64,000 nucleotides of DNA. Source: Rhodococcus qingshengii JCM 15477. Lineage in GTDB: Bacteria > Actinomycetota > Actinomycetes > Mycobacteriales > Mycobacteriaceae. A program made the translations under genes and the position numbers. Shown here piece after piece: positions 1 through 8,859 of this stretch; the first letter of the stretch is position 1; each line of letters opens with the position of its first letter. Where the stretch lies: positions 310,001-374,000 of the forward strand of contig NZ_CP096567.1 of NCBI RefSeq assembly GCF_023221595.1, written 5' to 3'. Below the pieces are notes generated by a model. That model searched no databases. It was not told the DNA's origin and saw only the letters and a list, made by a program, of their open reading frames with translations.

Positions 1-387
1 CGAGTGCCCACACCGGAGAACATGAAGAAGCTCGTACAGATCATGTGCTTCGATCAGTCGATGGCCACGGACGAACTTGCCGGGCTGCGTTCGGCTGCAG
101 CACTCGCCCACAGAGGGCACCTCGATAGCTGGAACACGTTGTGGGACAACCCACAGCCGCCCAACCCGTATTTCGGGTTGCTTCCCGATCTCGCCAAGAT
201 CACGGTGCCGACGCTCGCTCTGCACGGACGAGATGATCGGGTCGTGAGCTTCGAGCACACTCTGCGCTTCCTGGCTGCGGTTCCGACGTCACGTGCTCAC
301 ATCATCAACCGCTGCGGTCACTGGCTACAGATCGAGCATGCCGATGAGTTCAACCGCATCATCACCGATTTTGTGAGCAACGCCTGA
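1..387 (+). CDS. Meta-cleavage-product hydrolase (alpha/beta fold), C-terminal part
   Basis: Partial at the window's left edge: the reading frame is open from base 1, and family members are about 280 residues, so the nucleophile-serine half lies upstream. The visible 128 residues carry the acid (motif LHGRDDRVV) and the catalytic histidine (CGHWLQIEH, followed by ADEFN) of the MhpC/BphD/HsaD family, which hydrolyse the C-C bond of ring-opened meta-cleavage products. The next gene is an extradiol dioxygenase on the same strand, which fits consecutive ring-cleavage steps. Family call is from motif recognition; the exact substrate cannot be read. A hairpin follows the stop. Confidence 0.85.
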   Translation, partial: RVPTPENMKKLVQIMCFDQSMATDELAGLRSAAALAHRGHLDSWNTLWDNPQPPNPYFGLLPDLAKITVPTLALHGRDDRVVSFEHTLRFLAAVPTSRAHIINRCGHWLQIEHADEFNRIITDFVSNA

Positions 388-401
388 GGCAGCACGACAC
401 C

Positions 402-436
402 GATGAGGGGTGAGGTCGATAGCCTCACCCCTCGTC
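402..436 (+). terminator. Hairpin after hydrolase gene
   Basis: An 11-bp perfect stem (405-415 with 423-433, seven-base loop) that extends to 402/436 with one G-T pair. It starts 15 bases after the hydrolase stop. No clear T-run follows, so it could be a weak terminator or a processing stem. Confidence 0.55.
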
Positions 437-918
437 CTCCGTCAAAGTCAGCTGCGTGACGCGATCCGCTCCAGCGCTACGTCGACCAGCAGGTCCTCCT
501 GCCGCCGACCCTCTTGCGGGGTCCGGCCCAGACTGGAACGTCGCGGGCTGCTCACGATGTGTTGTTGCACTAGGTATGCCAAGGGGATGTCGTCGGTCCC
601 GATGAGGTTGCGGACTGGCGCACAGGGGACGCCGGTAGTCGCCGACTGCTCGCGCCATGCAACGGCGGCATCCTTGCGTCGTCACGACGTGGGTCATCGG
701 CAGACGTGGGTCATCGGCAGTAGGGGGCGTGGATGGGGAGTTCTCCATGTGGATCACCACCGAGCGCTGCGGGCGTTGCCGCGGAAGGTTCCAAGCACCA
801 GAACTTCTGGTGGTGGGATGCGTTCCACAAGTCTCTAATGACGAATACGTTCGGATCATCGGCGCTTATCGACGAAGCTCGACGGCGCCGGTGTCAGCAA
901 TGAGGAGGAGCAGCACAC
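437..918. other. Gene-poor stretch, possible decayed ORF
   Basis: I see no convincing intact gene in these 480 bases. On the minus strand a frame ending at a stop at 448-450 stays open for about 75 codons back to roughly 675 and contains the phrase GVPCAPVRNL, which faintly recalls the C-terminal part of CaiB-type CoA-transferases. It has no good start and I do not call it a gene. The last bases hold the strong ribosome binding site (AGGAGGAG) of the dioxygenase gene at 919. Confidence 0.4.
687..720. repeat. 17-bp perfect tandem repeat, two copies
   Basis: The unit ACGTGGGTCATCGGCAG occurs twice back to back (687-703 and 704-720). It looks like a recent slippage duplication in non-coding DNA; it falls between the hydrolase and dioxygenase genes. 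Confidence 0.85.
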
Positions 919-1983
919 ATGGCAGAAGTGATAGGTCTCGGTATGACTCACTACCCGATGCTGGCCGGTGCGGACACGCACATGGCAAACCTGATGAAGA
1001 GCGTTCTGAAAGATCCAGATATCCCCGAGGATCGCAAGGACCCGGACAACTGGTCCGCGTTAGCGCAAAGCGAGTGGGGTGACGATCAGGGGACCACTGC
1101 CGCGGCCGGTCACCGGGCGCAGCTGCGCAAGGGACTCGACAAGGTCCGCGCCGCGCTCGACGACTTCGAACCCGATGTTGTCCTGGTGTGGGGCGACGAC
1201 CAGTACGAGAACTTTCGAGAGGAGGTCATCCCGTCTTTCTGCGTCCTGGCGTATGCGGACACAGAGGTTGAGCCCTTCGCGGTGTTGAAGTTGCTCGATG
1301 TCCCCAACGTTTGGGGTCTTCCGGACGAGGAGCGGTTCACGATGAAGGGCGACCCCAAGTTCGCCAAGCAGATCGCGACTGCCGTGCTCAACGACGGCAT
1401 CGATGTCGCCTACTCGTACGAGCAGCGTGAAGGGATCCACTTCCCGCACGCGTTCGGCAACACTCAGATCTTTCTCGACTACGACAACGTCGGTAAGGAG
1501 TTCCCGTATCCGGTGATTCCCTTGGCGGTCAACTGCTACGGCGAGCACGTCATCGCGCGCAAGGGCGGCATCGCCCGCTTCGCCGACATCAAGGCAGGGG
1601 AGAATCTCGATCCTCCGGGACCGTCCCCGTTACGCTGTTTCCAGTTCGGCCAGGCCATCGGTCGTGCCGCACGTGCCAGCGACAAGCGCGTCGCGCTGAT
1701 TGCCTCGGCGAGTTGGTCACACGCCTTCCTGAACGACAAGGACTGGCACCTGCGTCCGGACATCGAGGCTGACCGCGCGTTGTACGACGCGATGGTCGCA
1801 TGCGACTACGAGGCATGGAAGAAGGTCACAACGCGTGAGGTCATCGAGGCAGGCCAGCATGAGATGCTCAACTGGTTTTGTCTGCTGGGTGCGATGTCCG
1901 AGCTCGATCTGAAGCTCGAGTGGAGCGAGTTCGTGGAGACCGAGGTTCTCAACTCCAACAAGACGTTCGCGATCTACCGCTGA
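919..1983 (+). CDS. LigB-family (class III) extradiol ring-cleavage dioxygenase
   Basis: 354 residues, ATG start preceded by AGGAGGAG at 903-910. The N-terminus GLGMTHYPML places a histidine at residue 11 where LigB/MhpB-type enzymes bind Fe(II), and a second conserved stretch ASWSHAFLND puts His268 in the other typical active-site position. A WGDDQYENF block lies between. Expected reaction: meta cleavage of a catechol-like ring using a non-haem Fe(II) site in the cytosol. The preceding hydrolase and the nearby FAD hydroxylase and IclR gene support this. The protein is longer than MhpB (about 314 aa), so its substrate may be larger or differently substituted. Confidence 0.85.
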   Translation: MAEVIGLGMTHYPMLAGADTHMANLMKSVLKDPDIPEDRKDPDNWSALAQSEWGDDQGTTAAAGHRAQLRKGLDKVRAALDDFEPDVVLVWGDDQYENFREEVIPSFCVLAYADTEVEPFAVLKLLDVPNVWGLPDEERFTMKGDPKFAKQIATAVLNDGIDVAYSYEQREGIHFPHAFGNTQIFLDYDNVGKEFPYPVIPLAVNCYGEHVIARKGGIARFADIKAGENLDPPGPSPLRCFQFGQAIGRAARASDKRVALIASASWSHAFLNDKDWHLRPDIEADRALYDAMVACDYEAWKKVTTREVIEAGQHEMLNWFCLLGAMSELDLKLEWSEFVETEVLNSNKTFAIYR

Positions 1984-1988
1984 TTGGA

Positions 1989-2038
1989 ACGTTCGACGGC
2001 GCCGTCTTCCCGATCGGGGGTTCGGCGCCGTCGAACGT
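1989..2038. terminator. Bidirectional hairpin terminator
   Basis: Perfect 15-bp inverted repeat (1989-2003 and 2024-2038, 20-base loop) exactly between the converging dioxygenase and IclR genes; its right arm touches the IclR stop codon. Confidence 0.7.
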
Positions 2039-2892
2039 CAGAGCTCGCGCGGAAACCAGTGCGCTCGTCCCTGAGCCAGGCCCCCACGGGACCCCTTTGC
2101 GATCTGGGCTGCGGTGTCACGCAAGGCATTCACGATCTTCTGACCGGTATCGGTATCGGCGCGGTGGGAGATCGAGATCGCGCCGATCGCGACGTCGTGA
2201 ACCACGATCGGGGCTGCGACGCAGGCCTGGCCGAGCTGTGCCTCGTTGTGCTCATAGGCGATGCCGCTGGTGCGGATCTTGCGGAGCTCGATCACAAAAT
2301 CCTCGACGTTCGTGATCGACCGCGGCGTCAGCATGGGCATGGGCGAGGGGAGGAACGCCTCGAGGTCTTCGAGGTTCTCCCAGGACAGCAATGCCTTACC
2401 GACGGCTGTGCAGTTGGCCGGGAGACGGACACCGACACCGGAAGGGCCGGTCGGGGCAACGGGATTGGCGAGCTTCTCCAGATAGACGACGTCGTAGCGC
2501 CGCAGCACCGCGAGGTGGACGGTCTGGCCCGACCACCGGTGGAGTGCGGCGAGGTAAGGCATCGCCATGTCGCGCATGCTGCCGGCCGGCGTGTTGGCCG
2601 CAAGTTCCAGCAGTCCCAGCCCCAGCTTGTAGCCGGAGCGGTGCTGCTCGATGGCATCGAGGTCGATCAGCCGAGCGATCAGCCGATGCACGGTGGACTT
2701 GGGTAAGCCCGACGCGCGCGACAGCTCGCTGAGTGTCATGACCCGTTCGTTGTTGTTGAAGGCGCGGAGGAGGTCGAACGCCTTGGACAGGATCGATGGT
2801 GGCTCGGGGGTCCGAGACCCATGGGCGAGAGGGTCATTCACAGTGTGCAACTCCGAGGGGTTGTACGGCACTCGCAACGTGACGTGGTTCAC
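2038..2892 (-). CDS. IclR-family transcriptional regulator
   Basis: 284 residues from a GTG at 2892; an alternative GTG at 2841 would give a 267-residue protein closer to the family norm. The N-terminal winged HTH is clear (LSELSRASGLPKSTVHRLIA), followed by the IclR effector-binding domain (DLDAIEQHRSGYKLGLG, then NCTAVGKALLS, a typical signature). It is divergent from the amidohydrolase-monooxygenase pair and convergent with the dioxygenase. IclR proteins commonly control aromatic-acid pathways (for example HppR in Rhodococcus), so it probably regulates this ring-cleavage module; the effector is unknown. Confidence 0.9.
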   Translation of the reverse strand: MNHVTLRVPYNPSELHTVNDPLAHGSRTPEPPSILSKAFDLLRAFNNNERVMTLSELSRASGLPKSTVHRLIARLIDLDAIEQHRSGYKLGLGLLELAANTPAGSMRDMAMPYLAALHRWSGQTVHLAVLRRYDVVYLEKLANPVAPTGPSGVGVRLPANCTAVGKALLSWENLEDLEAFLPSPMPMLTPRSITNVEDFVIELRKIRTSGIAYEHNEAQLGQACVAAPIVVHDVAIGAISISHRADTDTGQKIVNALRDTAAQIAKGSRGGLAQGRAHWFPREL

Positions 2893-2909
2893 CCACCTTA
2901 ACCAGGTGG
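2893..2909. promoter_or_regulatory. Candidate operator (inverted repeat) in IclR divergent promoter
   Basis: CCACCT-taacc-AGGTGG is a perfect 6-bp inverted repeat with a 5-base spacer directly upstream of the regulator's GTG, in the divergent region before the amidohydrolase. The position suits autoregulation, but no consensus is known for this protein. Confidence 0.45.
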
Positions 2910-3058
2910 ATATTGTGCGCTTTTTTGTGGCTTCGGGCGATCACGTGGCTATTCCGTCGGATGGAACAGGGACTGGTATTTCGCGTTGGGTCGTATTTAA
3001 CCTTCCGTGGGGACGACTCTCCGGTTCTCCCTTACGCCCTCTTTTAGGAGCAATTCGG

Positions 3059-4120
3059 ATGTTCACCGATGCCCCAGGTACCCACTGCGGAACGACGGTT
3101 GACGTCCACGCACATCATTTCCCACGTGGGCTCGACGATTTCGCGGCGCGTACGGGCGACAGACGGTGGCCCTGCCTGGTCCGCGACGACGACAGTTCGG
3201 GCCGGATCATGCTTGGTGACAGCGAGTTTCGGAAGGTCCGCTCTGCCCTGTGGGACGTGACCCACCGGGTCGGTGAGCTCGACGTTGCAGGGATCGATGT
3301 GCAGCTCGTGTCGCCCGTCCCGATCACGCTGACCGATTGGGCACCTCCGCAGGAGGCTGCGGATTTCGCCCGTGCCATGAACGACGGCATCGCCGAGGAT
3401 GTAGCCGCCGCTGACGGTCGATTGCTGGGCCTCGGTGCGCTACCGGTCCAGGATATCGACGCAGCAGTCGTCGAGCTCGAGCGCGCGGTGAGGACGCTCG
3501 GGCTACGAGGTGTCGAGATAGGCTGCCGACTGGCGGGCCGCGAGCTTGACGACCCGGCGGTACGACCGCTCTTCGAGGCCGCTGCCGCGCTGGGTGCCGT
3601 CGTCTACGTACACCCACTGGGAGGGGGAGACGGAGCACTGCGTCGCACCGGTCAGCCGTACGATTTCGGTCTCGGCATGTTGACCGACACGGCGCTCGCC
3701 GCGGGAGCTCTGGTATTCGGGGGAGTCCTACGGGACCTGCCCGAGCTGCGTGTCGTGATGTCGCACGGCTGCGGAACCTTCCCCTGGTCGTTGCCGCGCC
3801 TTCGCCTCGGTGCCGTCCTCGCCGGCGACACCGACCACGACCACGACGACCTAGCTCGTAGGCTGTGGGTCGACACTCTGGTCTTCGATGCCGAACACCT
3901 GGCGCTGTTGGTCCGGCGCTTCGGTGCCGAGCACGTCATGATCGGCACGGATCACCCGTTCATCGCCGGCCAGCTCGAAGGTCAACAGACGCAGGTCCGC
4001 GACGCGGTCGATGCTGGAATCCTGACGGCGGAGCAAGCACTCGGGGTGTTGGGGACCAACGCCCTGGATCTTGTCCGAGGCAGCAGGCTCACTTCGGGCG
4101 CCGAGGCTACAGCACCATGA
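3059..4120 (+). CDS. Amidohydrolase family 2 protein, ACMSD-like decarboxylase
   Basis: 353 residues; ATG at 3059 chosen because AGGAG lies at 3046-3050 and the HxH metal motif follows at once (TTVDVHAHHFP). Further metal or active-site positions are visible: YVHPLGG, VVMSHGCGTFPW and the aspartate in MIGTDHPF. This is the pattern of aminocarboxymuconate-semialdehyde decarboxylase and related non-oxidative decarboxylases of aromatic acids. The frame is open upstream to 2651 but that extension is antisense to the IclR gene and is not believed. It overlaps the next gene by ATGA, so a decarboxylation step coupled to ring hydroxylation is plausible. Confidence 0.85.
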   Translation: MFTDAPGTHCGTTVDVHAHHFPRGLDDFAARTGDRRWPCLVRDDDSSGRIMLGDSEFRKVRSALWDVTHRVGELDVAGIDVQLVSPVPITLTDWAPPQEAADFARAMNDGIAEDVAAADGRLLGLGALPVQDIDAAVVELERAVRTLGLRGVEIGCRLAGRELDDPAVRPLFEAAAALGAVVYVHPLGGGDGALRRTGQPYDFGLGMLTDTALAAGALVFGGVLRDLPELRVVMSHGCGTFPWSLPRLRLGAVLAGDTDHDHDDLARRLWVDTLVFDAEHLALLVRRFGAEHVMIGTDHPFIAGQLEGQQTQVRDAVDAGILTAEQALGVLGTNALDLVRGSRLTSGAEATAP

Positions 4121-5319
4121 CGACACACGACGTCACTGTCGTCGGTGGGGGCCCCATCGGACTCATCACGGCACTGGGCCTCGCGCAGGCTGGTATCGGT
4201 GTCACGGTACTCGAGGCCACGCCTACCGTCGTCCGCACGCCGCGGACAATGTTGTTCCACTGGTCGATCATGGCCGAACTGGAGCGACTCGGTCTGCTGG
4301 CCGCCGCGGCGTCGGCCGGGCTGGTTCAGCGGAGCTGGACGCTTTCGGTCCCGCGGACCGGTGAGGAGCTCGTGTTCGACCTGAGCGTGCTGGACGACTC
4401 CGTCGAGCACCCCTTCACTCTCCACCTCGGGCAGGACACGCTCAGTGAGATCGTGCTGGCCCGGCTCGGTGCAATGTCCAACGTCCGGATCGAGTGGGAT
4501 ATGTCGGCCCGCTCGTTCGAGCAGGATGCGCACGGCTGCACCGTGTCGGCGGTTGGTCCGGCGGGTGAGCGTGACTACCGCTCGTCGTGGGTCGTGGCGG
4601 CCGACGGCGCCCACAGCATCATCCGGCGTCAGCTCGGGCTCGCCTTCCCCGGTATGACATGGCCCGAGCGCTTCGTCGCCACGGATCTGGACCTCGATCT
4701 GGCGACACTGGGCTACGCGCGCTCCGTCGCCCGGGTGGACCCGACGCACGGTGCGCTGATCGCGCAGTTCGGTGATCCCGTGCCGTGGCGCTACACGTAC
4801 GCCGAGAGCCTGATGCTGCCGAACGACTCGGTCGCAGACCGAATGCCCGACGTCTTCCGCGCCTTGCTGCCCGACGATGTCGATCCGCAGGTCACGGCGT
4901 GGGCGGCCTTCCGGATGCACGAGCGTGTCGCAGACCGGTTCCGAGTCGGCCGCGCGCTACTGGTCGGCGACTCGGCACACGTCACCAACCCGTCGAGCGG
5001 CTACGGCGTGGCAGGAGGGTTCTTCGACTCGGCCCTGCTCGTGGAGACGCTGGCCGCGGTGGTCCACGGCGACGCCCCAGAGGACATGCTCGACCACTAC
5101 TCGGGCGTCCGGCGTCGGGTCTTCACCGAGATCTCGTCGCCGGTGTCCTCGGAGCGGAAACAGCTAATCTTCGACAGTCATGACCCGGTCAGGCTCGAGG
5201 CAGACCTGGAACACTATCGCCGGATCACCGGAGACCGTGACTTGATGCGTCGGGCCATGCTGGTCGAGCGCGAACTGCAAAGCGAATCGTTGCTGTCGAA
5301 GGGAAACCTGCCGGTCTGA
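4117..5319 (+). CDS. FAD-dependent aromatic-ring monooxygenase (MhpA/PHBH-like)
   Basis: 400 residues, ATG overlapping the amidohydrolase stop (ATGA). N-terminal dinucleotide motif VVGGGPIGLITALGLAQAG, central VVAADGAHSIIRRQLG (the DG motif of flavin hydroxylases), and RALLVGDSAHVTNPSSGYG, the GD motif contacting FAD. Group A flavoprotein hydroxylases use NAD(P)H and O2 to hydroxylate phenolic rings. The gene is downstream of a decarboxylase and near an extradiol dioxygenase, so a likely role is making the catechol. It lacks the C-terminal thioredoxin-like domain of larger members. A clear paralogue lies at 25767-26957. Confidence 0.88.
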   Translation: MTTHDVTVVGGGPIGLITALGLAQAGIGVTVLEATPTVVRTPRTMLFHWSIMAELERLGLLAAAASAGLVQRSWTLSVPRTGEELVFDLSVLDDSVEHPFTLHLGQDTLSEIVLARLGAMSNVRIEWDMSARSFEQDAHGCTVSAVGPAGERDYRSSWVVAADGAHSIIRRQLGLAFPGMTWPERFVATDLDLDLATLGYARSVARVDPTHGALIAQFGDPVPWRYTYAESLMLPNDSVADRMPDVFRALLPDDVDPQVTAWAAFRMHERVADRFRVGRALLVGDSAHVTNPSSGYGVAGGFFDSALLVETLAAVVHGDAPEDMLDHYSGVRRRVFTEISSPVSSERKQLIFDSHDPVRLEADLEHYRRITGDRDLMRRAMLVERELQSESLLSKGNLPV

Positions 5320-5389
5320 TGCGGTATCCCCTGGACCGATGTTGCCGATTGCTTCGCGGAGTTCGACCAGTATGTGGCATTTCCCGCGA

Positions 5390-6190
5390 TCAGCGGTTGT
5401 TGTAGACGGGTACGCGACGCTGCATCTGGGCATTGATCGCCTCGATGAAGTCCTCGGTTGCAGCTCCTGCAGAGGCGTGCTCACGCTCGAGCAATAGCTG
5501 CTCCTCGAATGAGGCATCGATCGAGTTGCGCAGCAATGCCTTGGTGCGCCACAGCGAGCCCGGAGCGACAGCGAGTAGGCCATCGACGACCTCTTGAGTC
5601 CGGCTCTCGAGGTGTGCATCGCTGCTGAGCCAGTTGCACAGGCCGAACCGCTCGAGATCCTCGGATCCGACGACGTCGCCGAGCAGACAGATCTGCAGCG
5701 CGCGTGACGGTCCTACGCGGCGGGGGAGGAGCCAACTCTCGCCGTGATCCAGCGAATGCCCGAGATGGGGCTGCGGGAGGGATATCTTCGTCGTGTCGGA
5801 CGCGATCACGAGGTCGGCGGCGAGCATGAACATGACGCCGATGCCGATCGCGTAGCCGCGCGTGCTCGCGACAATGGGCTGTGGCAGGGCCAGCAGATCT
5901 CGCAGCAGCGGCTGAATAGTCCCGGAGATACTCGAGTCGAAAGCTTCTCGACGCTCGTCGGCAGGCGCACCGAGGACACTTGCGATATCGCCCATGTCGG
6001 ACCCGGTACAGAAGTCGGTGCCCTCGCCGCGGATCACCACGACATCGACGCACTTTCGGGTGCGCAGGTCGGCGACGGTGTCATGCAGTGCGGCGACCAT
6101 GTCGGAAGTGAGCGCACCTTTGGCCTCAGGGCGGTCGATCGTGATCCATGCGACGCGTTCTGTGTGCTCGATCCGCACCTGTCCGGTCAT
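5390..6190 (-). CDS. Enoyl-CoA hydratase/isomerase (crotonase) family protein
   Basis: 266 residues. Crotonase fold features: ITIDRPEAKGAL near the start, oxyanion-hole segment TDFCTGSDMGDI, and ASTRGYAIGIGVMFMLAADL. The position of the first catalytic glutamate (normally in PE..LG) reads LPQPHLGHS and the second reads RALQICLLG, so both canonical hydratase glutamates appear absent. It may be an isomerase, hydrolase or another crotonase-type activity. Converges with the FAD monooxygenase and diverges from the CoA ligase. Confidence 0.85.
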   Translation of the reverse strand: MTGQVRIEHTERVAWITIDRPEAKGALTSDMVAALHDTVADLRTRKCVDVVVIRGEGTDFCTGSDMGDIASVLGAPADERREAFDSSISGTIQPLLRDLLALPQPIVASTRGYAIGIGVMFMLAADLVIASDTTKISLPQPHLGHSLDHGESWLLPRRVGPSRALQICLLGDVVGSEDLERFGLCNWLSSDAHLESRTQEVVDGLLAVAPGSLWRTKALLRNSIDASFEEQLLLEREHASAGAATEDFIEAINAQMQRRVPVYNNR

Positions 6191-6373
6191 CTCGCCATTC
6201 TCCTCACCATAAACACACTGCTGGCAGCCGCGGTGCTGCTCCGGAAGGCCTCAGAGTAAGCAGGGGCCTACACATCGACAGCCCACGGTTCCGAGGCACG
6301 GAACACGATGGTGCGGTCCGCCGCGAGGGGTGGTTCGGTGAGATTCCTACCGTTCGACACCGAGGTGAAAACT

Positions 6374-8041
6374 ATGTCCGTAGTGCGCGAAAACCTGTAC
6401 GCCGAACTCCACGCCGAGCGTGGGCTCTCGAGCTCCGAGATCTGGCGAGCTGCCGAGAAGCGACTCGACTGGCCGATCGATCGCGGGCTCAACACCGCAC
6501 ATGAGTGTGCGGACCGGTGGGCGCGCGACCGGGCTCGTCTCGCAATGATCATTCGGCACCCCGACGGCAGCAGCGACCGCTGGACCTACGCCGAGCTGGC
6601 CCGGACGTCGAGCCGACTGGCCTCAGCGTGGAAGGCCGCAGGGCTCGTGCGTGGTGACAAGGTTGCAGCCCTGGTCAATCAGCAGGTCGAGGCGTTCATC
6701 GGAGCGCTCGCCGCGTGGCGTTCGGGCATGGTCTACGTGCCGCTGTTCGCCGGCTTCGGCACCGATGCCATCGTGCAGCGGCTCAATGGCGCCGAGCCGG
6801 CAGCGGTCGTGGTCGATCACCGGTACCGGGGCCAGCTCGCAGAGGCGTTGCCGTTTCTGACCGTCGACCCTCAGATCTACACCGTGGCAGGCGCTGCAGG
6901 ACGCGGCCTGGTCAAGGGCGACCGGAGCCTGTGGGCTGAGATCGACAGCCATGCTCCCGATTTCGGCATGGTCGAGACGGCGCCCTCCGACCCGGCGACG
7001 TTGATCTACACCAGCGGTACGACTGGTGCGGCGAAAGGCTGCATCCAGCCCCACTCATTGATTCTCACCATTCAGCCGTTCATCCGGCACACCTGGGCGT
7101 TAACCCCCGACGACATGTTCTTCACCGGCGCAGCACCCGGATGGTCCTACGGCCTGTACACGACCGGTGCTGGACCGATGGCGCTCGGCATCCCGCGCGT
7201 GGTCTACAGCGGGGACTTCGATCCGGCTGCGTGGTTGCGTATCTTCGAGGAGGAACAGGTCACCTACATTGCGGCTGCGCCCAGCGCGCTGCGTCGTCTC
7301 GTTCCGATCGCTGCGCGCCGGGGGATCTCGAGTAGCGTGCGCGGCGCGACCAGCGCGGGCGAACCGCTCGACGCGCCGCTCGCTCAAGCGTGGATGGAAT
7401 TGACCGGCAGCACGATCCAGGACGGCTACGGCCAGAGTGAGGCCGCCATGGTGCTGGCCAACCTCGCAGACCCGGCGACTCCGGACGTCCCGGGCGCGAT
7501 GTCATCGGTTGTCCCTGGCTTCGATATCGTGCTCGTTGACGACGAGGGCGTCGAGCAGGAGAGCCAGGGCATTTTGGCGCTGCGCAACCCCGAGTATCAG
7601 GCTGCGACCGGCTACCTGAACGGTGACGACCTGTGGAAGGCCCGTTGGCGTGATGACCTTTTCCTGACCGGCGACGTCGTGCGCCGTGACGAGGACGGTC
7701 GCTACTGGTTCGTCGGCAGGGACGACGATCTGATCGTGACGTCCGGCTACAACGTAGGGCCCAGCGAGGTCGAGAACCTCATCCTGGCGCACCCCGGAGT
7801 CACAGAGGTCGCCGTCGTGGCGGCGCCCGACCCTGAGCGCGGCTCGGTCGTGCGCGCGATTATCGTGCTTAACGGGACAGTCGGCCAGCAGCAGGTTTCC
7901 GACGAGATCGCCGCGGACGTGCGTAAGAACCTCGGACGCCACGCGTACCCCAAGATCATCGACTACGTCGACGAGTTGCCGCGTACGGAGGCTGGCAAGA
8001 TCAAGCGCAACGAACTGCGCCGGCAGACCGCGCCGGTGTGA
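6374..8041 (+). CDS. AMP-forming acyl/aryl-CoA ligase
   Basis: 555 residues. ATG at 6374 chosen for the preceding GAGGTGA; the frame opens earlier at 6308. ANL-superfamily motifs in order: P-loop LIYTSGTTGAAKGC, DGYGQSEAAMVLAN, FLTGDVVRRDEDGRYWFVGR with the hinge Asp, and the C-terminal lysine in PRTEAGKIKRNELRR. It would activate a carboxylic acid as acyl-adenylate and then CoA thioester in the cytosol, the entry step for the downstream SDR and MaoC genes in the same apparent operon (SDR starts 4 bases after the stop). Similar in layout to benzoate/cyclohexanecarboxylate-type ligases; substrate not determinable. Confidence 0.9.
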   Translation: MSVVRENLYAELHAERGLSSSEIWRAAEKRLDWPIDRGLNTAHECADRWARDRARLAMIIRHPDGSSDRWTYAELARTSSRLASAWKAAGLVRGDKVAALVNQQVEAFIGALAAWRSGMVYVPLFAGFGTDAIVQRLNGAEPAAVVVDHRYRGQLAEALPFLTVDPQIYTVAGAAGRGLVKGDRSLWAEIDSHAPDFGMVETAPSDPATLIYTSGTTGAAKGCIQPHSLILTIQPFIRHTWALTPDDMFFTGAAPGWSYGLYTTGAGPMALGIPRVVYSGDFDPAAWLRIFEEEQVTYIAAAPSALRRLVPIAARRGISSSVRGATSAGEPLDAPLAQAWMELTGSTIQDGYGQSEAAMVLANLADPATPDVPGAMSSVVPGFDIVLVDDEGVEQESQGILALRNPEYQAATGYLNGDDLWKARWRDDLFLTGDVVRRDEDGRYWFVGRDDDLIVTSGYNVGPSEVENLILAHPGVTEVAVVAAPDPERGSVVRAIIVLNGTVGQQQVSDEIAADVRKNLGRHAYPKIIDYVDELPRTEAGKIKRNELRRQTAPV

Positions 8042-8045
8042 GGCA

Positions 8046-8801
8046 GTGACCGACCGGATGTTCCGGCTCGACGGCAAGGTGGCCGTGGTGACGGGTGCGA
8101 GCCAGGGCATTGGCGCGGCGATCGCTCGAGCCTTCGCCGAAGCTGGGGCAGATCTGCTGCTGGTAGCCCGTCGCCACGACGCGCTGACGGAATTTGCTGA
8201 CGAACTGAGAGTTGGGACCGGGCAGAGGGTCGTCACCGTCATGACCGACGTCATGGCCGAAGATGCGCCGGCTCAGATCGCGGAGCGCGCCCAGGCATCA
8301 TGGTCGGGCATCGATGTGCTGGTCAACAACGCCTACTCGTCGGGCGGCGTGGTGTGCCCGGTGCTCGACCTCGACGACGAGGTCTGGGACGAAGTTCTGG
8401 CCGCCAACGTCGTTGCGCCGTTCCGACTGTGTCGGGAACTCGTGCCGCTCATGGCAGGCCGGTCGGGGTGCTCGGTGATCAACGTCGTCTCGGGTTCGGG
8501 TTTCCTGCCGTCCCAGGGCATCGGAGCCTACGGGGTCAGCAAGGCTGCACTGTGGATGTTGACACGTCAGCTTGCGGTCGAGTTGGCGCCCAAGGTCCGG
8601 GTCAACGCACTGTGTCCCGGCATCGTCAGTCCTGACGGTGAGCCAGCGCACCAAGCACACATCGACCTGCTGCCGCATGTGCCGATGGGGCGGTTGGGAC
8701 GTCCAGAGGAGATGGCCGGCGCGGCCGTCTATCTCGCGTCTTCAGCCGCGTCCTACACGACGGGTGAGGTCGTTTTCGTAAATGGGGGCCGGCCATGGTG
8801 A
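8046..8801 (+). CDS. Short-chain dehydrogenase/reductase (FabG-like)
   Basis: 251 residues from GTG 8046, four bases after the CoA ligase stop. Cofactor loop VVTGASQGIGAAIARAF, VNNAYSSGG, catalytic serine region VVSGSGF and YGVSKAAL with the Tyr-Lys pair, then VNALCPGIVSPDG. Such enzymes oxidise 3-hydroxyacyl-CoA or related alcohols with NAD(P). The operon position between ligase and MaoC pair fits a beta-oxidation step. Confidence 0.9.
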   Translation: MTDRMFRLDGKVAVVTGASQGIGAAIARAFAEAGADLLLVARRHDALTEFADELRVGTGQRVVTVMTDVMAEDAPAQIAERAQASWSGIDVLVNNAYSSGGVVCPVLDLDDEVWDEVLAANVVAPFRLCRELVPLMAGRSGCSVINVVSGSGFLPSQGIGAYGVSKAALWMLTRQLAVELAPKVRVNALCPGIVSPDGEPAHQAHIDLLPHVPMGRLGRPEEMAGAAVYLASSAASYTTGEVVFVNGGRPW

Positions 8802-8859
8802 TCACACCGCACACCGCAGCATCGCGACACAGTTCGTGTTGATACTCAAGGAGTTGCCA

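Noticed and set aside
448..675. Possible CoA-transferase-like fragment on the minus strand
   Set aside because: Only a ten-residue phrase (GVPCAPVRNL) recalls the family; no start and no further homology.
2651..3058. Upstream extension of the amidohydrolase reading frame
   Set aside because: It is antisense to the IclR gene; a strong AGGAG and ATG at 3059 fit the family N-terminus.
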